Shown here piece after piece: positions 8,181 to 17,242 of a stretch of 27,491 bases of DNA (position 1 is the first letter of the stretch; each line of letters opens with the position of its first letter). Source of the DNA: Planctomycetaceae bacterium UBA969 (GTDB lineage Bacteria; Planctomycetota; Planctomycetia; Gemmatales; Gemmataceae); the NCBI GenBank assembly GCA_002303765.1, contig DBCB01000185.1:1-27491 (forward strand), in the 5' to 3' direction. A program made the position numbers and the translations under genes. Under the pieces are notes generated by a model, which had not been told where the DNA came from, made no database searches, and worked only from the letters and a program-made list of their open reading frames with translations.

Positions 8181-11100
8181 CTAATTGAAGGTTCTTTGTA
8201 ATCCTGCAGGCTGCCTACAAGCATGCCCGAACGAACAATAACTCATACACTCAGGCGTTTTACTATTGCGGTGCATCGATAGGGGAAATCTCCCCCGTCT
8301 GATTCCATCTGCGTTAGCGATTGCAATTTCTCTGGCATGCTCCATACTTTTTTCATCGAGGGGGACTTCGATTTCGTTTGGAGAACTCGATTCGGTATCA
8401 GCAAGATGCAAATATTTTGCAGATGCGACATGAAGTTTTCCTTGTTGATTTTGCATGAGTTCATTGATCGTGGTGATGGCATAAAGAGGCAGTTGCAACA
8501 ATCTACCATCCGCAGTTTGAGCAACCACCTTATCCTTGTTTGGTTTTCCAGTTTTGAAATCGACCAATGCAAGGTTAGAAGGATCGGTTCGGTCGGCATC
8601 AATACGATCGGCCCTGCCTGCCAAAAGTATGGGCACCCCATTAGTATCTAACCCTATTTCAGTGCCTGAGAAATCTCTTTCTCCCGTGATGAAACCAAAT
8701 TTTTCCTCGTAGTTTTCGAGCCATTCCAACAACACATCCAAAACCCCGTTAGGCACAAGCAGAAGATTCAAACGATGAATGCGGATCATGCCCGCAAATT
8801 CTTCATTCGCATCCTGCCAAAGCCTTCTACATTCAATTTCTAAAAGTGATCGATCAGTTGTTTTATCAAGGGCAGGCAAAGGCGAGTTGGCAGGCAGATT
8901 CAAACTTTCCCGCTTGTTGTTGTAAACGGTAAACAACGCCTTATGCACAAGCTTTCCCAAAAGAGTTGCTTCATTATCTTCGAAGGGCAGCAGGCGCATT
9001 AAATTGTTTGCAAAGAACCGGAAAGCACATTTCGAATACGCTTCAAGCGAGCTGGGGCTGAAGGGCTTGGTACCCGGAAAAGATCGCTGTAAAATCTGGG
9101 CAAGGCCTTCGGGTAATGTTACGCCACCTTCCTCTAATAACCTAGATTTAGGCCAGTTCTTCAGCTCGTTTAAATCCTGGGCATCCATACCGATCGGATC
9201 CTGACCCGTTTTTAGTTTTCTCCCAAACTCCGTATGTTTTTCGCTACTACATGTGATTGCAGGTTGCATGGAAGGAACCAAAGCACGAGATTCAAAAGGC
9301 TTGATAAACAAACTGGGAATCAACTCTTTCTCTTCATCATGCACTGGGAATGAAAGGATAAGATTTTTCGATGCAGCCTCAAACAACTGGGTGAAGAGGT
9401 ATTTTTCTTCCCTATGCTTGGCTTGCATCCAAACTTTTAGGACATCATGGTTTTGCCTTAGGCGCGCGAGATAAGACTTACCTTTAGTTGAAGGAACTTT
9501 CCCCGACACCAAGCCAAGAGCAAACACGGTTTCAAATTCTAGACCCTGAATTTCACGACCTTCAAAAACCTGCACACCCGCATCATCATCATTCGTCACC
9601 TGATAATGTCTGTCTGCTAGCAAGGTTTGCAAAAGCTGCAAAGTTCCTTGTGCATAAGCTGCAGGGCTTTTAGCATTCGTAATCGCAGCGGGCAACCAAC
9701 GGTCGCCCAACAAAAGGACTTCTTTTAAAATATCCCGAAGCTTTGAAAATGATTTTTGATCTTTTTCAATTTCCGTCCAAGGAACGATGGTTGAATCATT
9801 GTTGATGTTTCCCTTTGCGCCAAGCCATGTATTCATTTTGATAATCGGGAAAATCGCAAACAATCCCCGGATTACATTGGCTATCTCTCCCGTGCCCAGC
9901 TCTATTTCAAGATTTTCTACAGGCTTTAAAATAGCTTCCAAAGAAGCAACAAACGATTGGAATTTGACGCCCAAAGATTCAGATCTTTCTTTAAGCTTAA
10001 GAGCATGCCTAGCGATGGCCTCGCGCCAGATTTTAAGTGAAGCGGGAGAAGACACCGGCAACCTTAACACTTCCTCCACAAAGTATGGCCTGTTCAAAGT
10101 TTTCAATACGAAGGGAAGATGTAAAAAGCCTGAAAGTTCTTCCCTAGTCCATGAGCTCTGAATTAAATCAAGCGCTGCCTGAAGAACCCGAACCGGCCTC
10201 GATTCAGCAAGTTGAAACCCTTTCCCCGCAAGGTTAAAAGGAATTCCAGACCGGGTGAAAACTTCTCGCACCAAACTGCCATAAGGCTCGCCTGGAATCA
10301 CCACTGCAATTTTTCGAAACTCTGCGTTATCGCGTGGGGCATTGCGTTTCAACCAACGAACCAAAGCCTCGACCTCAGCAAGTGCGCTGCCACATTTAAA
10401 AACCTGCAACCCATCAGCTTCTATGGGATCATGAATCGGGCCAGTTTCCTGAAACGACTGATTTCCCAGTGCAGCAATGGGATTTGTCTTTGGAGGAAAA
10501 TAATCCTCAAGAGAAGACATTGCGCCATTTTCTTGGAAAATTTCGACCGCTTCTTGAACATTATGCGCAGGGGCAGCATCAAGGTTTGCAACCAGCCAAA
10601 GAACAACATCAGCATGTCGAGCAACCTGCTGGATCAATTTTAATTCCAAAGGTTGAAACAGGTGAAACCCTTCGAGAAGGAACCAAGGCTTTTGAGTTTT
10701 GAGCCAATTGGTAGGCCCTTGATTCTTTGCAAGGGCATCATGCAAAATCATTACCTGGGTGTTGCGATCTGCAAAATTTTCTGATTTAAGAAGTGCAAGA
10801 TAGTTCTTGAAACAGTTAAAAATAGCAGGATCTTTATTTTCATCGGGTAAAGATTTCGTGCCAAGAAAGTCGCGAAAGATTCGATCGATATCGGTAAGGA
10901 AAGCAGCGCCCGCTTCCTTCCCAGTCGTTTGATGCCAAGCCTTTGCTAAAACCAAATGCCTTTGTGTTTCAGTCATCATGGTCAACTCGCCCAGCAAACC
11001 TTGGGCAGAAAGCTCGTTGATCCATTGGTCTAAAGTAATGATCTGAGGAATAATCTTGGCGCTTTGGGCAAGGTGTCTGGTAAGGAATTTACGTCGTCGG

Positions 11101-11243
11101 GAAGTGGGGACAATCCTATAAATCCTATTACTTGCGTTAAGTGGGTCTGCAAGTTTTTGGTGGATATCCTGCAGCCAAGCTGGAGAATTTGCGGGAAGGC
11201 TTTGGGGTATTGAGTTACAGTTTGATCGAATGATATTGAGCAT
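8181..11243 (-). CDS. addB: AddB-like nuclease subunit with predicted 4Fe-4S cluster
   Basis: The 1020-residue partner of AddA in the helicase-nuclease complex. The N-terminal part begins with a VPTSRRRK strand typical of AddB/RecC-like proteins, but I see no Walker A, so it is probably an inactivated helicase fold. The C-terminal nuclease has LGKLVHKAL, AGRADRID, LALVDFKTGK (DxK) and RLLQLPLY (QxxxY). Four cysteines frame it: C739 in EAYSKCAFRFF, then C999, C1003 and C1009 in CMSYCSFGHAC. These match the AddB cysteine layout that holds an iron-sulfur cluster, although the first C-terminal spacing is x3 here and x2 in Bacillus as I recall it. The ATG at 11243 has AGGGA 8 nt upstream; the longer frame starts at an unlikely TTG (11264). 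First gene of addBA, divergent from yhaON. Confidence 0.9.
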   Translation of the reverse strand: MLNIIRSNCNSIPQSLPANSPAWLQDIHQKLADPLNASNRIYRIVPTSRRRKFLTRHLAQSAKIIPQIITLDQWINELSAQGLLGELTMMTETQRHLVLAKAWHQTTGKEAGAAFLTDIDRIFRDFLGTKSLPDENKDPAIFNCFKNYLALLKSENFADRNTQVMILHDALAKNQGPTNWLKTQKPWFLLEGFHLFQPLELKLIQQVARHADVVLWLVANLDAAPAHNVQEAVEIFQENGAMSSLEDYFPPKTNPIAALGNQSFQETGPIHDPIEADGLQVFKCGSALAEVEALVRWLKRNAPRDNAEFRKIAVVIPGEPYGSLVREVFTRSGIPFNLAGKGFQLAESRPVRVLQAALDLIQSSWTREELSGFLHLPFVLKTLNRPYFVEEVLRLPVSSPASLKIWREAIARHALKLKERSESLGVKFQSFVASLEAILKPVENLEIELGTGEIANVIRGLFAIFPIIKMNTWLGAKGNINNDSTIVPWTEIEKDQKSFSKLRDILKEVLLLGDRWLPAAITNAKSPAAYAQGTLQLLQTLLADRHYQVTNDDDAGVQVFEGREIQGLEFETVFALGLVSGKVPSTKGKSYLARLRQNHDVLKVWMQAKHREEKYLFTQLFEAASKNLILSFPVHDEEKELIPSLFIKPFESRALVPSMQPAITCSSEKHTEFGRKLKTGQDPIGMDAQDLNELKNWPKSRLLEEGGVTLPEGLAQILQRSFPGTKPFSPSSLEAYSKCAFRFFANNLMRLLPFEDNEATLLGKLVHKALFTVYNNKRESLNLPANSPLPALDKTTDRSLLEIECRRLWQDANEEFAGMIRIHRLNLLLVPNGVLDVLLEWLENYEEKFGFITGERDFSGTEIGLDTNGVPILLAGRADRIDADRTDPSNLALVDFKTGKPNKDKVVAQTADGRLLQLPLYAITTINELMQNQQGKLHVASAKYLHLADTESSSPNEIEVPLDEKSMEHAREIAIANADGIRRGRFPLSMHRNSKTPECMSYCSFGHACRQPAGLQRTFN

Positions 11244-11317
11244 GATAAAATTCCCTGCTGCCAAGCTTGTAATGTCACCAGATATAACAGATGATTATTC
11301 GAACCTAAATAAAGATT

Positions 11318-11383
11318 ATTTCCAGCCCAGTCGTAAAAATTTATTTCATTGGGAATTCTGGAAATGTTTCTGGAAATATTTCC
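11318..11383. promoter_or_regulatory. Candidate operator cluster in the divergent addBA-yhaON promoter region
   Basis: The 191-bp spacer between addB and yhaO contains ATTTCCAG (11318-11325), CTGGAAAT (11358-11365) and CTGGAAAT again (11370-11377). The last two lie within TTCTGGAAAT direct repeats spaced exactly 12 bp. The second repeat runs into GGAAATATTTCC (11372-11383), a perfect 12-bp palindrome. Several copies of one half-site in both orientations between divergent genes suggest a repressor or activator site. It is not a canonical LexA box of the Escherichia (CTG-N10-CAG) or Bacillus type. The binding factor is unknown. Confidence 0.5.
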
Positions 11384-11434
11384 TAGGTTGCAACGAATAA
11401 AGAATACCAGACTTTTTAGCCCAGAGGTTTTATT

Positions 11435-12721
11435 ATGATCCGATTCATCCATGCAGCAGATATTCACCTTGATAGCCCGCTAAAAGGATTGGCCAAAAGA
11501 CATAACCTTCCAACCGACAAGATATTAGCTGCAACCCGTGATGCCCTTGTAAATTTAGTAACCCTTGCGATTGATCAAAAAGTTGATTTTGTTCTACTTG
11601 CTGGTGATATTTACGATGGCGACCCGGAAGATCTTAAAGCTAATTTTCATTTCAATCAACAAATGGGAAGGCTGAATCAGAAAAACATTAAAGTAGTCAT
11701 GATCACAGGAAACCATGATGCCAAATCAAAAATCTCGAAGCCCCTATCCCCCCCAAAAAACCTGACAATCCTTTCAGCCCACCAACCCGAATCGTACGAA
11801 ATCATCAAAGAAGGCGAAGTAATAGCTATCATTCATGGGCAGGGTTTTCTTAACCAAGCTGAAACTCGAAACCTTGCAGGCACCTACCCCGCGCCCGTTG
11901 CAGGCAAATTAAACATAGGAATATTACACACCTCGCTGGATGGCAGAGAAGGGCATGCCAATTACGCACCTACCACCACCAATGAACTCATCAATAAAGG
12001 TTATTCCTACTGGGCACTGGGCCATATTCACACCCGCGAAGTAGTTCATCAAAAACCCTACATTATTTTCCCGGGGAACATTCAAGGCAGACATATCCGC
12101 GAAACAGGGGCCAAGGGTTGCTACCTTGTTACTTTTAATGACAATAGTGAAGCGCAGTTGGAATTTAAACCACTCGATGTTTTCCGCTGGGAAGCGATCA
12201 CCGTAAATCTCGATGGTATTGAGGAAGAATCAGAATTTGAGGGTAAGTTAGCGGAAACCGTTGAATCAAGAAATCTCCCATTCAATGAAATCCCACATGG
12301 GATACGAATTATTCTAAAAGGAAACACAAGCCTTCACTCCTGGCTAATCTGCAGCCAAAATCGCATATCTGAAAATATCCAAGGCATATTCGATGGCATA
12401 AGCGCAGGCAATTTATTTCTAGAGCAAATCAAGGTTGAAACATCCAACGAAGGCCCCGCCTTAAAAAACGAGGCCTTGGGTGACGATGCGCTTTCCATTC
12501 TCGACAAAGCGATAAAGAATTTAAAAAAGAATCCAAAAGAATTGGAAACACTTTTAAAAGAAACACCTTTGGCAAAATTGAACAGAGAAATTCCTGGTGA
12601 GTGGAAGGCAAAGGATGACACCAATGCGATTCAACCAATGAATGCAGCATGGCTTGACGAAATTTTTGATGAACTTGTACCCCTGATTCAAACAATTGCC
12701 AAAAACGAGGATAAAAAGTAA
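11435..12721 (+). CDS. yhaO: YhaO-like metallophosphoesterase DNA repair exonuclease (SbcD/Mre11 family)
   Basis: A 428-residue calcineurin-like phosphoesterase, the nuclease half of an Mre11-Rad50-type complex. The two-metal motifs are all readable: D9-x-H11 in HAADIHLD, D58 in LLAGDIYDG, GNHD (92-95), a histidine in LHTSLDG and the GHIH pair in YWALGHIHTRE. Length and the opening RFIHAADIHLDSPL fit YhaO more than SbcD. AGAGG lies 7 nt before the ATG. Its stop overlaps the start of yhaN (TAATG), so the two are translationally coupled, as expected of partner subunits. It is transcribed divergently from addBA across a shared putative operator. The C-terminal ~150 residues are less conserved by eye and probably form the capping and ATPase-contact region. 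No catalytic residue is missing. Confidence 0.92.
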   Translation: MIRFIHAADIHLDSPLKGLAKRHNLPTDKILAATRDALVNLVTLAIDQKVDFVLLAGDIYDGDPEDLKANFHFNQQMGRLNQKNIKVVMITGNHDAKSKISKPLSPPKNLTILSAHQPESYEIIKEGEVIAIIHGQGFLNQAETRNLAGTYPAPVAGKLNIGILHTSLDGREGHANYAPTTTNELINKGYSYWALGHIHTREVVHQKPYIIFPGNIQGRHIRETGAKGCYLVTFNDNSEAQLEFKPLDVFRWEAITVNLDGIEEESEFEGKLAETVESRNLPFNEIPHGIRIILKGNTSLHSWLICSQNRISENIQGIFDGISAGNLFLEQIKVETSNEGPALKNEALGDDALSILDKAIKNLKKNPKELETLLKETPLAKLNREIPGEWKAKDDTNAIQPMNAAWLDEIFDELVPLIQTIAKNEDKK

Positions 12722-15700
12722 TGAAGTTTTCAAAAATACGATTTGAAAATATTGGGCCCTTTGATAACACCACCCTTAATTTTTCCACGGGAAATCCCGG
12801 ATTACATATTGTGTATGGTTCAAACGAAGCAGGAAAAAGCTCTGCGTTAAAGTACATTGAATGGTTTCTCTTTGGGATACCACAGCAAAATGATGACAAC
12901 TTCAAACACAAGTTTGGGGATTTTTTAATTGAATCCAACATCATTGATAACAACAGTAAAACCCATTTGCTGAAGCGAAGAAAAACACCCATAGGAAGGA
13001 CAATTTTAGATTCAAATAATTTAGATGCAACGCCTTTACTTGAACCGATGCTGGGCGGTTTGGTTCGAGAAACTTTTTCCATGCAATTTGGCATAAGTCA
13101 CGCTCAACTAAGGTCGGGAGGTCGCGAAGTTCTTGAAGGTGAGGGAGAATTAGGCACCATGATTTTCGAAGCAGGCGCAGGGCTCGCCAACCTTCGTAAA
13201 ATTCTCCAACAGTTGGAAGAACGAGCCGCAGAAATTTATCCATCCAAGAACAGCAAATTATCTCTGACCCTGAAAGAAGCAAAGGAAAATCAGGAAGAGA
13301 TTGAAAAAACAAAATTGAGCTTGGGAATCTGGCAAAACGCAAGTGAACTGGTTGCAAGCTTGCAAAAAAAAGTTGAGGAATTGAGCGACGAGAAAAAAGC
13401 CTGGGCATCAAAACAAGCTGAATGTGAAAGCATTCTCAGAGCACTGCCACAACTTACCAAATACAAAACAGCAGAAAGCACTCTCAAAGAGTTGAAAAAT
13501 ATTCCACTTCTTGATGATGCCACCTTGATCAAATACCAAGCCGCTGAGAAATTTTTGACTAGTGCCAATGCATTGCTTGAACAACAGCAAAAAATAGTCT
13601 TAGATATCAGCACCAAAATTACAAATCTCAACCCGAATGAAAAAATTCTTACTGTACGAACTGAAATTGAAGCTTTAAACAAAAGTTCCGAACTGCTCCT
13701 CAAAAACCTAGTGGATATTGGCAACAGGCAAAAAGAAAAGGATGCAAAAGAAGAACAAATTAAAGTTTTGCTAAAGGATTACTGCACTGACACCAGCTTT
13801 GACGAATCGCGAGATTTGTTCATCGATCAGAAAACACAGATACAAATTCAAGAACTCAGTAGCCTTATCAAATCGGAAAAAACACTGATTGAAGATAAAG
13901 AAAAAACCTTTGCAACTTTACTCAAGAAGATCAAAGATTTAAAACAGGATGAGGTAAATCAGGCCTCCCACGCTTATTTAGAGGAAGTCACATCCCTAGT
14001 TCAAACCATCAAAGCGAAAAAGCTTGCACCCTCAGATCTCGAAAAAATAGCATCAGATATTCCTGCCCGTAAACTTATCCTTGAAGCAAAATTAAACACC
14101 CTCACGAATTCTTCGATCGACTGGGATGCATTTCTCAAATTACACCTACCCTCTTCCGAAGATATCACAGGGTTTTCAAAACTATTTACAAATAATCTTT
14201 CAGAAGCGCAAAACCTTAAAACTGAAATCAAGGGAAAGAAAGAAGCTCTAGATGATAAACAAAAACAACTTTCAACCCTTCGAAATGAAGGTGTGCTTTT
14301 AACACGCGAAGAACTCGCCCGACTACGAGACCTTCGCGAACTTACCTGGACCGCAATTGAAAATCTGCTTGAAGGTAGATCAGGAACATTACCTGAAAAA
14401 GTGACTGCAATCGTTGGGGCCAACGCTAGTGCAAAAAATGCCTTCCTAAACATCCAGCATCAATCAGATCAATTCACAGACAAGTTATTCACCGCATCAG
14501 ATCAGGTAGGCCGGGGAAATCAACTAACTCAAGACATGGCTGGTCTCGAAAAAGAAATCGCTGAGTTAGAGCAAAAACTTAGTGAAGCCAAGGCCGCCAA
14601 AACAGAGTTTGAAAAAGATTGGCAAAAACTCTGGGCAGGAATAGCGCTGACGAAGATAAACTCACCCGAGCAGATGCTAACCTGGTCGGCGAATGCTTAC
14701 ACTTTGCAACAATCAATCATCGAGATGATTCCTCTGCTTGAAAACCTTTCATTGAAACAAAATGCACAATCTGTTGCATTTGAAAAACTACTGCACTTGA
14801 CTGATACCAGCGAAATTGAAACTGCGTGGATCAAAGCAGAGGAAATAATAAGCACTGCTGCAAGGTTTGAAGTATCAAAAGCCAACAACAAAAAACAATT
14901 GGACGCCTTGGTTGGCGAACAAAGCGATTTGCAATCGGAAATAAAAACGCTGCTGGATAACCAAAAAACAAATCATGAAACTTGGGCCGGTTTGATGGCC
15001 AATCTCAAGCTTCCCGGAGAAGCCAGCACCAATAATGCAAGCCAGCATGTGACAGCAATAACCAATATTCATCAGCATCATAAAGATGCAAAAGATTTGG
15101 AAATCCGCATCAGTAAGATGAACTCTGATAATAAAGAAATTCTAGGGAAACTAACAAAGGTATTAGAAACTCTTTCAATCAAGGAATGCCCTACCGAAGC
15201 TGCAGATATAAAGAAAATGATTGCAGATCTTTGGCAGAAAGCATCAGATGCTAAGCAAGAGGAAGTTTCACAAAAATCGTTGAAGGCTGATTTGAAGATA
15301 GCTGAGGCCGCACTAGCAAAAATCGAAGAAGAGGCATCAACGCATATAACCACACTGAAACCCTTGGAAAACATTCCTTTAGAAACTCTCCCCGCTCATT
15401 TTGAAGAGATTAGAAAAAAAATCAAAGCTACCAAAGATCACGAGGATGCTAAAAATGCCCTCATCCAAGAAGCTTCAGGAGAAGATATTCCGTCGCTTGC
15501 AAAAAAACTGGTAGATAAGAATTCAGCAATAATCGCAGGAGAACTTGACGAGGTAAAATCAAAAATAGAGAATTGCTCTAAAGCACGCGACAAAGAATTA
15601 CAGGAGTTTGCCAACGCAAAAGCAAACCTCGAAAGACTCGAGAAACAACCTGGTTCGAATATCCTTAGTGCAGAAAGGGAATTGCTTAAAGCCCAATGCT

Positions 15701-16239
15701 CGGAACAGGCAAAAGAATTTGCAATGCTGACACTGGCAAAATCAGTTCTAGAAAAAACCATAAAGGATTATCGCAAAACTAATCAAGATCCACTGCTTAT
15801 GAATGCCAACGCTTATTTGAAAACCCTTACCAATAACTCTCTGGTTGAAATCGTACCCACAGATGCTGATGGTAAAAAATCACTGCAACTTTTAAGATTT
15901 GGATCAGAGGATAAAGATGCAATCACCTTTGAAGCAGATAATATCGATGCAGAGGAAGGTACAAGCTTCCTAAGCGATGGCACCGCGGATCAACTATTTC
16001 TAGCCCTGCGCCTTGCTGGAATTGAAAACAACCTGAAAAAACTTGACGAACCACTTCCAGTTATTCTCGATGATATCCTTATCAACTTTGATGATGCTCG
16101 TGCGTTATCTACACTGCGATGCCTTGCGGAATTCTCAAGCAAAACTCAGGTAATATTATTTACTCATCATCAGCATCTTCTGAAATTAGTCTCAGGGTCC
16201 GATTTTGCTGATAAGGTTTTCACGCACCAACTAGGTTGA
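12721..16239 (+). CDS. yhaN: YhaN-like SMC/Rad50-type AAA ATPase
   Basis: An 1172-residue ABC-type ATPase predicted to form the Rad50-like clamp partner of YhaO in DNA-end processing. The N-terminal lobe has MKFSKIRFENIGPF and Walker A GSNEAGKSS (33-41). A very long Lys/Glu/Gln-rich coiled coil fills roughly residues 160-1040. The C-terminal lobe has the signature FLSDGTADQLFLALRLA, Walker B LPVILDDILINFDD and a terminal FTHHQHL histidine switch. I see no CxxC zinc hook in the middle of the coil, consistent with YhaN and unlike Rad50/SbcC. The ATG at 12721 overlaps the yhaO stop by one base. The gene ends 1 bp from the stop of convergent tsaC with no visible terminator between. All ATPase motifs are intact. 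Confidence 0.92.
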   Translation: MKFSKIRFENIGPFDNTTLNFSTGNPGLHIVYGSNEAGKSSALKYIEWFLFGIPQQNDDNFKHKFGDFLIESNIIDNNSKTHLLKRRKTPIGRTILDSNNLDATPLLEPMLGGLVRETFSMQFGISHAQLRSGGREVLEGEGELGTMIFEAGAGLANLRKILQQLEERAAEIYPSKNSKLSLTLKEAKENQEEIEKTKLSLGIWQNASELVASLQKKVEELSDEKKAWASKQAECESILRALPQLTKYKTAESTLKELKNIPLLDDATLIKYQAAEKFLTSANALLEQQQKIVLDISTKITNLNPNEKILTVRTEIEALNKSSELLLKNLVDIGNRQKEKDAKEEQIKVLLKDYCTDTSFDESRDLFIDQKTQIQIQELSSLIKSEKTLIEDKEKTFATLLKKIKDLKQDEVNQASHAYLEEVTSLVQTIKAKKLAPSDLEKIASDIPARKLILEAKLNTLTNSSIDWDAFLKLHLPSSEDITGFSKLFTNNLSEAQNLKTEIKGKKEALDDKQKQLSTLRNEGVLLTREELARLRDLRELTWTAIENLLEGRSGTLPEKVTAIVGANASAKNAFLNIQHQSDQFTDKLFTASDQVGRGNQLTQDMAGLEKEIAELEQKLSEAKAAKTEFEKDWQKLWAGIALTKINSPEQMLTWSANAYTLQQSIIEMIPLLENLSLKQNAQSVAFEKLLHLTDTSEIETAWIKAEEIISTAARFEVSKANNKKQLDALVGEQSDLQSEIKTLLDNQKTNHETWAGLMANLKLPGEASTNNASQHVTAITNIHQHHKDAKDLEIRISKMNSDNKEILGKLTKVLETLSIKECPTEAADIKKMIADLWQKASDAKQEEVSQKSLKADLKIAEAALAKIEEEASTHITTLKPLENIPLETLPAHFEEIRKKIKATKDHEDAKNALIQEASGEDIPSLAKKLVDKNSAIIAGELDEVKSKIENCSKARDKELQEFANAKANLERLEKQPGSNILSAERELLKAQCSEQAKEFAMLTLAKSVLEKTIKDYRKTNQDPLLMNANAYLKTLTNNSLVEIVPTDADGKKSLQLLRFGSEDKDAITFEADNIDAEEGTSFLSDGTADQLFLALRLAGIENNLKKLDEPLPVILDDILINFDDARALSTLRCLAEFSSKTQVILFTHHQHLLKLVSGSDFADKVFTHQLG

Positions 16240-16240
16240 T

Positions 16241-17230
16241 CTAATCGGCAGCAGTTGCTGCGCGGTTTAAGCGATCCCTGATGGCAAGCCATTGGGGGGT
16301 ATTCGGTGGCAATGCAATGACTATGCGATCCAAACCCATTGCATCTAAATCGTGTAAAGCAGCATAAAGCGCAGAGGCATAACCCTCCGGATTCTCGGGC
16401 AGGCAAATTGCATCGTCCATGATATGAAAGCCCAACAATCGCACTTTGAACCCTTCTTTTTTTAGTTTTTCCAACACCTCAACTCCTGAACCTTCAACAT
16501 TGATTACCGGTGTTTTTGGCGCATAGTGCCTTGCCATCATTCCTGGGGAGGGAAAAGCCCCGCTTTGTACATGCTGTTGTTGAAACTGTTTGATCGGGCC
16601 AATTATTTTCTCGATCATCTGAACAGTAACCAACCCCGGCCTAAGAAGTGTGGGTGGATTCGCTCGAACATCAAGCACCGTGGATTCAATGCCTCCCGAG
16701 GCTGGACCTGCATCAAGGATCATTTCAATTCTACCTTCAAGATCTTTAAGCACATGGCTTGCAGTGGTAGGAGAAATTGCACCTGAAATGTTAGCACTAG
16801 GTGCAGCAAGTGGTACCCCTGCAATCTCGATTAATTTGCGGGTGACAACTAGTTTAGGAATGCGAAGGGCAACACTTGAAGCGCCCGCTGTTACACAATT
16901 AGGCACCAGATCTTTTTTATCGAGCACCATGGTAAAAGGGCCAGGCCAAAATGCCTCTGCAAGTTTCTGGGCGGTATCATTCCAGTTTAATACTAAGCTT
17001 TTCGCCTGTTCCACCGAATGCACATGAACAATAAGAGGGTTGTTTCCTGGCCTACCCTTGGCTGTGTAAATTTTCGCAACGGCAGATGCATCAAAGATAT
17101 TTGCAGCCAAGCCGTAAACGGTTTCTGTAGGGATTGCAACCAAGCCACCTTGATTAAGAATCAAAGCGGCTTTATGAAGAACTTCAAGGTCTGGATTATC
17201 CGGATCTAATTTAAGAAGCTGCGTGTGCAT
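16241..17230 (-). CDS. tsaC: L-threonylcarbamoyladenylate synthase, long Sua5 form
   Basis: Makes threonylcarbamoyl-AMP from threonine, bicarbonate and ATP, the first step of the universal t6A37 tRNA modification. The YrdC/TsaC domain covers about residues 10-205, with AIPTETVYGLA (33-43), KGRPGNNPLIVH (58-69) and the nucleotide-binding APSANISG near residue 150. A linker with GMMARHYAPKTP leads to a C-terminal Sua5 domain, giving 329 residues, the length of the two-domain form. The ATG at 17230 lies 12 bp after the cysE stop, so the two are probably co-transcribed despite unrelated functions. The ribosome binding site is weak (AAAGA). The gene tail meets yhaN tail to tail. Confidence 0.93.
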   Translation of the reverse strand: MHTQLLKLDPDNPDLEVLHKAALILNQGGLVAIPTETVYGLAANIFDASAVAKIYTAKGRPGNNPLIVHVHSVEQAKSLVLNWNDTAQKLAEAFWPGPFTMVLDKKDLVPNCVTAGASSVALRIPKLVVTRKLIEIAGVPLAAPSANISGAISPTTASHVLKDLEGRIEMILDAGPASGGIESTVLDVRANPPTLLRPGLVTVQMIEKIIGPIKQFQQQHVQSGAFPSPGMMARHYAPKTPVINVEGSGVEVLEKLKKEGFKVRLLGFHIMDDAICLPENPEGYASALYAALHDLDAMGLDRIVIALPPNTPQWLAIRDRLNRAATAAD

Positions 17231-17242
17231 TCTTTGTGGCTT

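Noticed and set aside
12721..16239. SbcC/Rad50 with a zinc hook
   Set aside because: No CxxC is visible in the central coiled coil, and the terminal motifs fit YhaN better.
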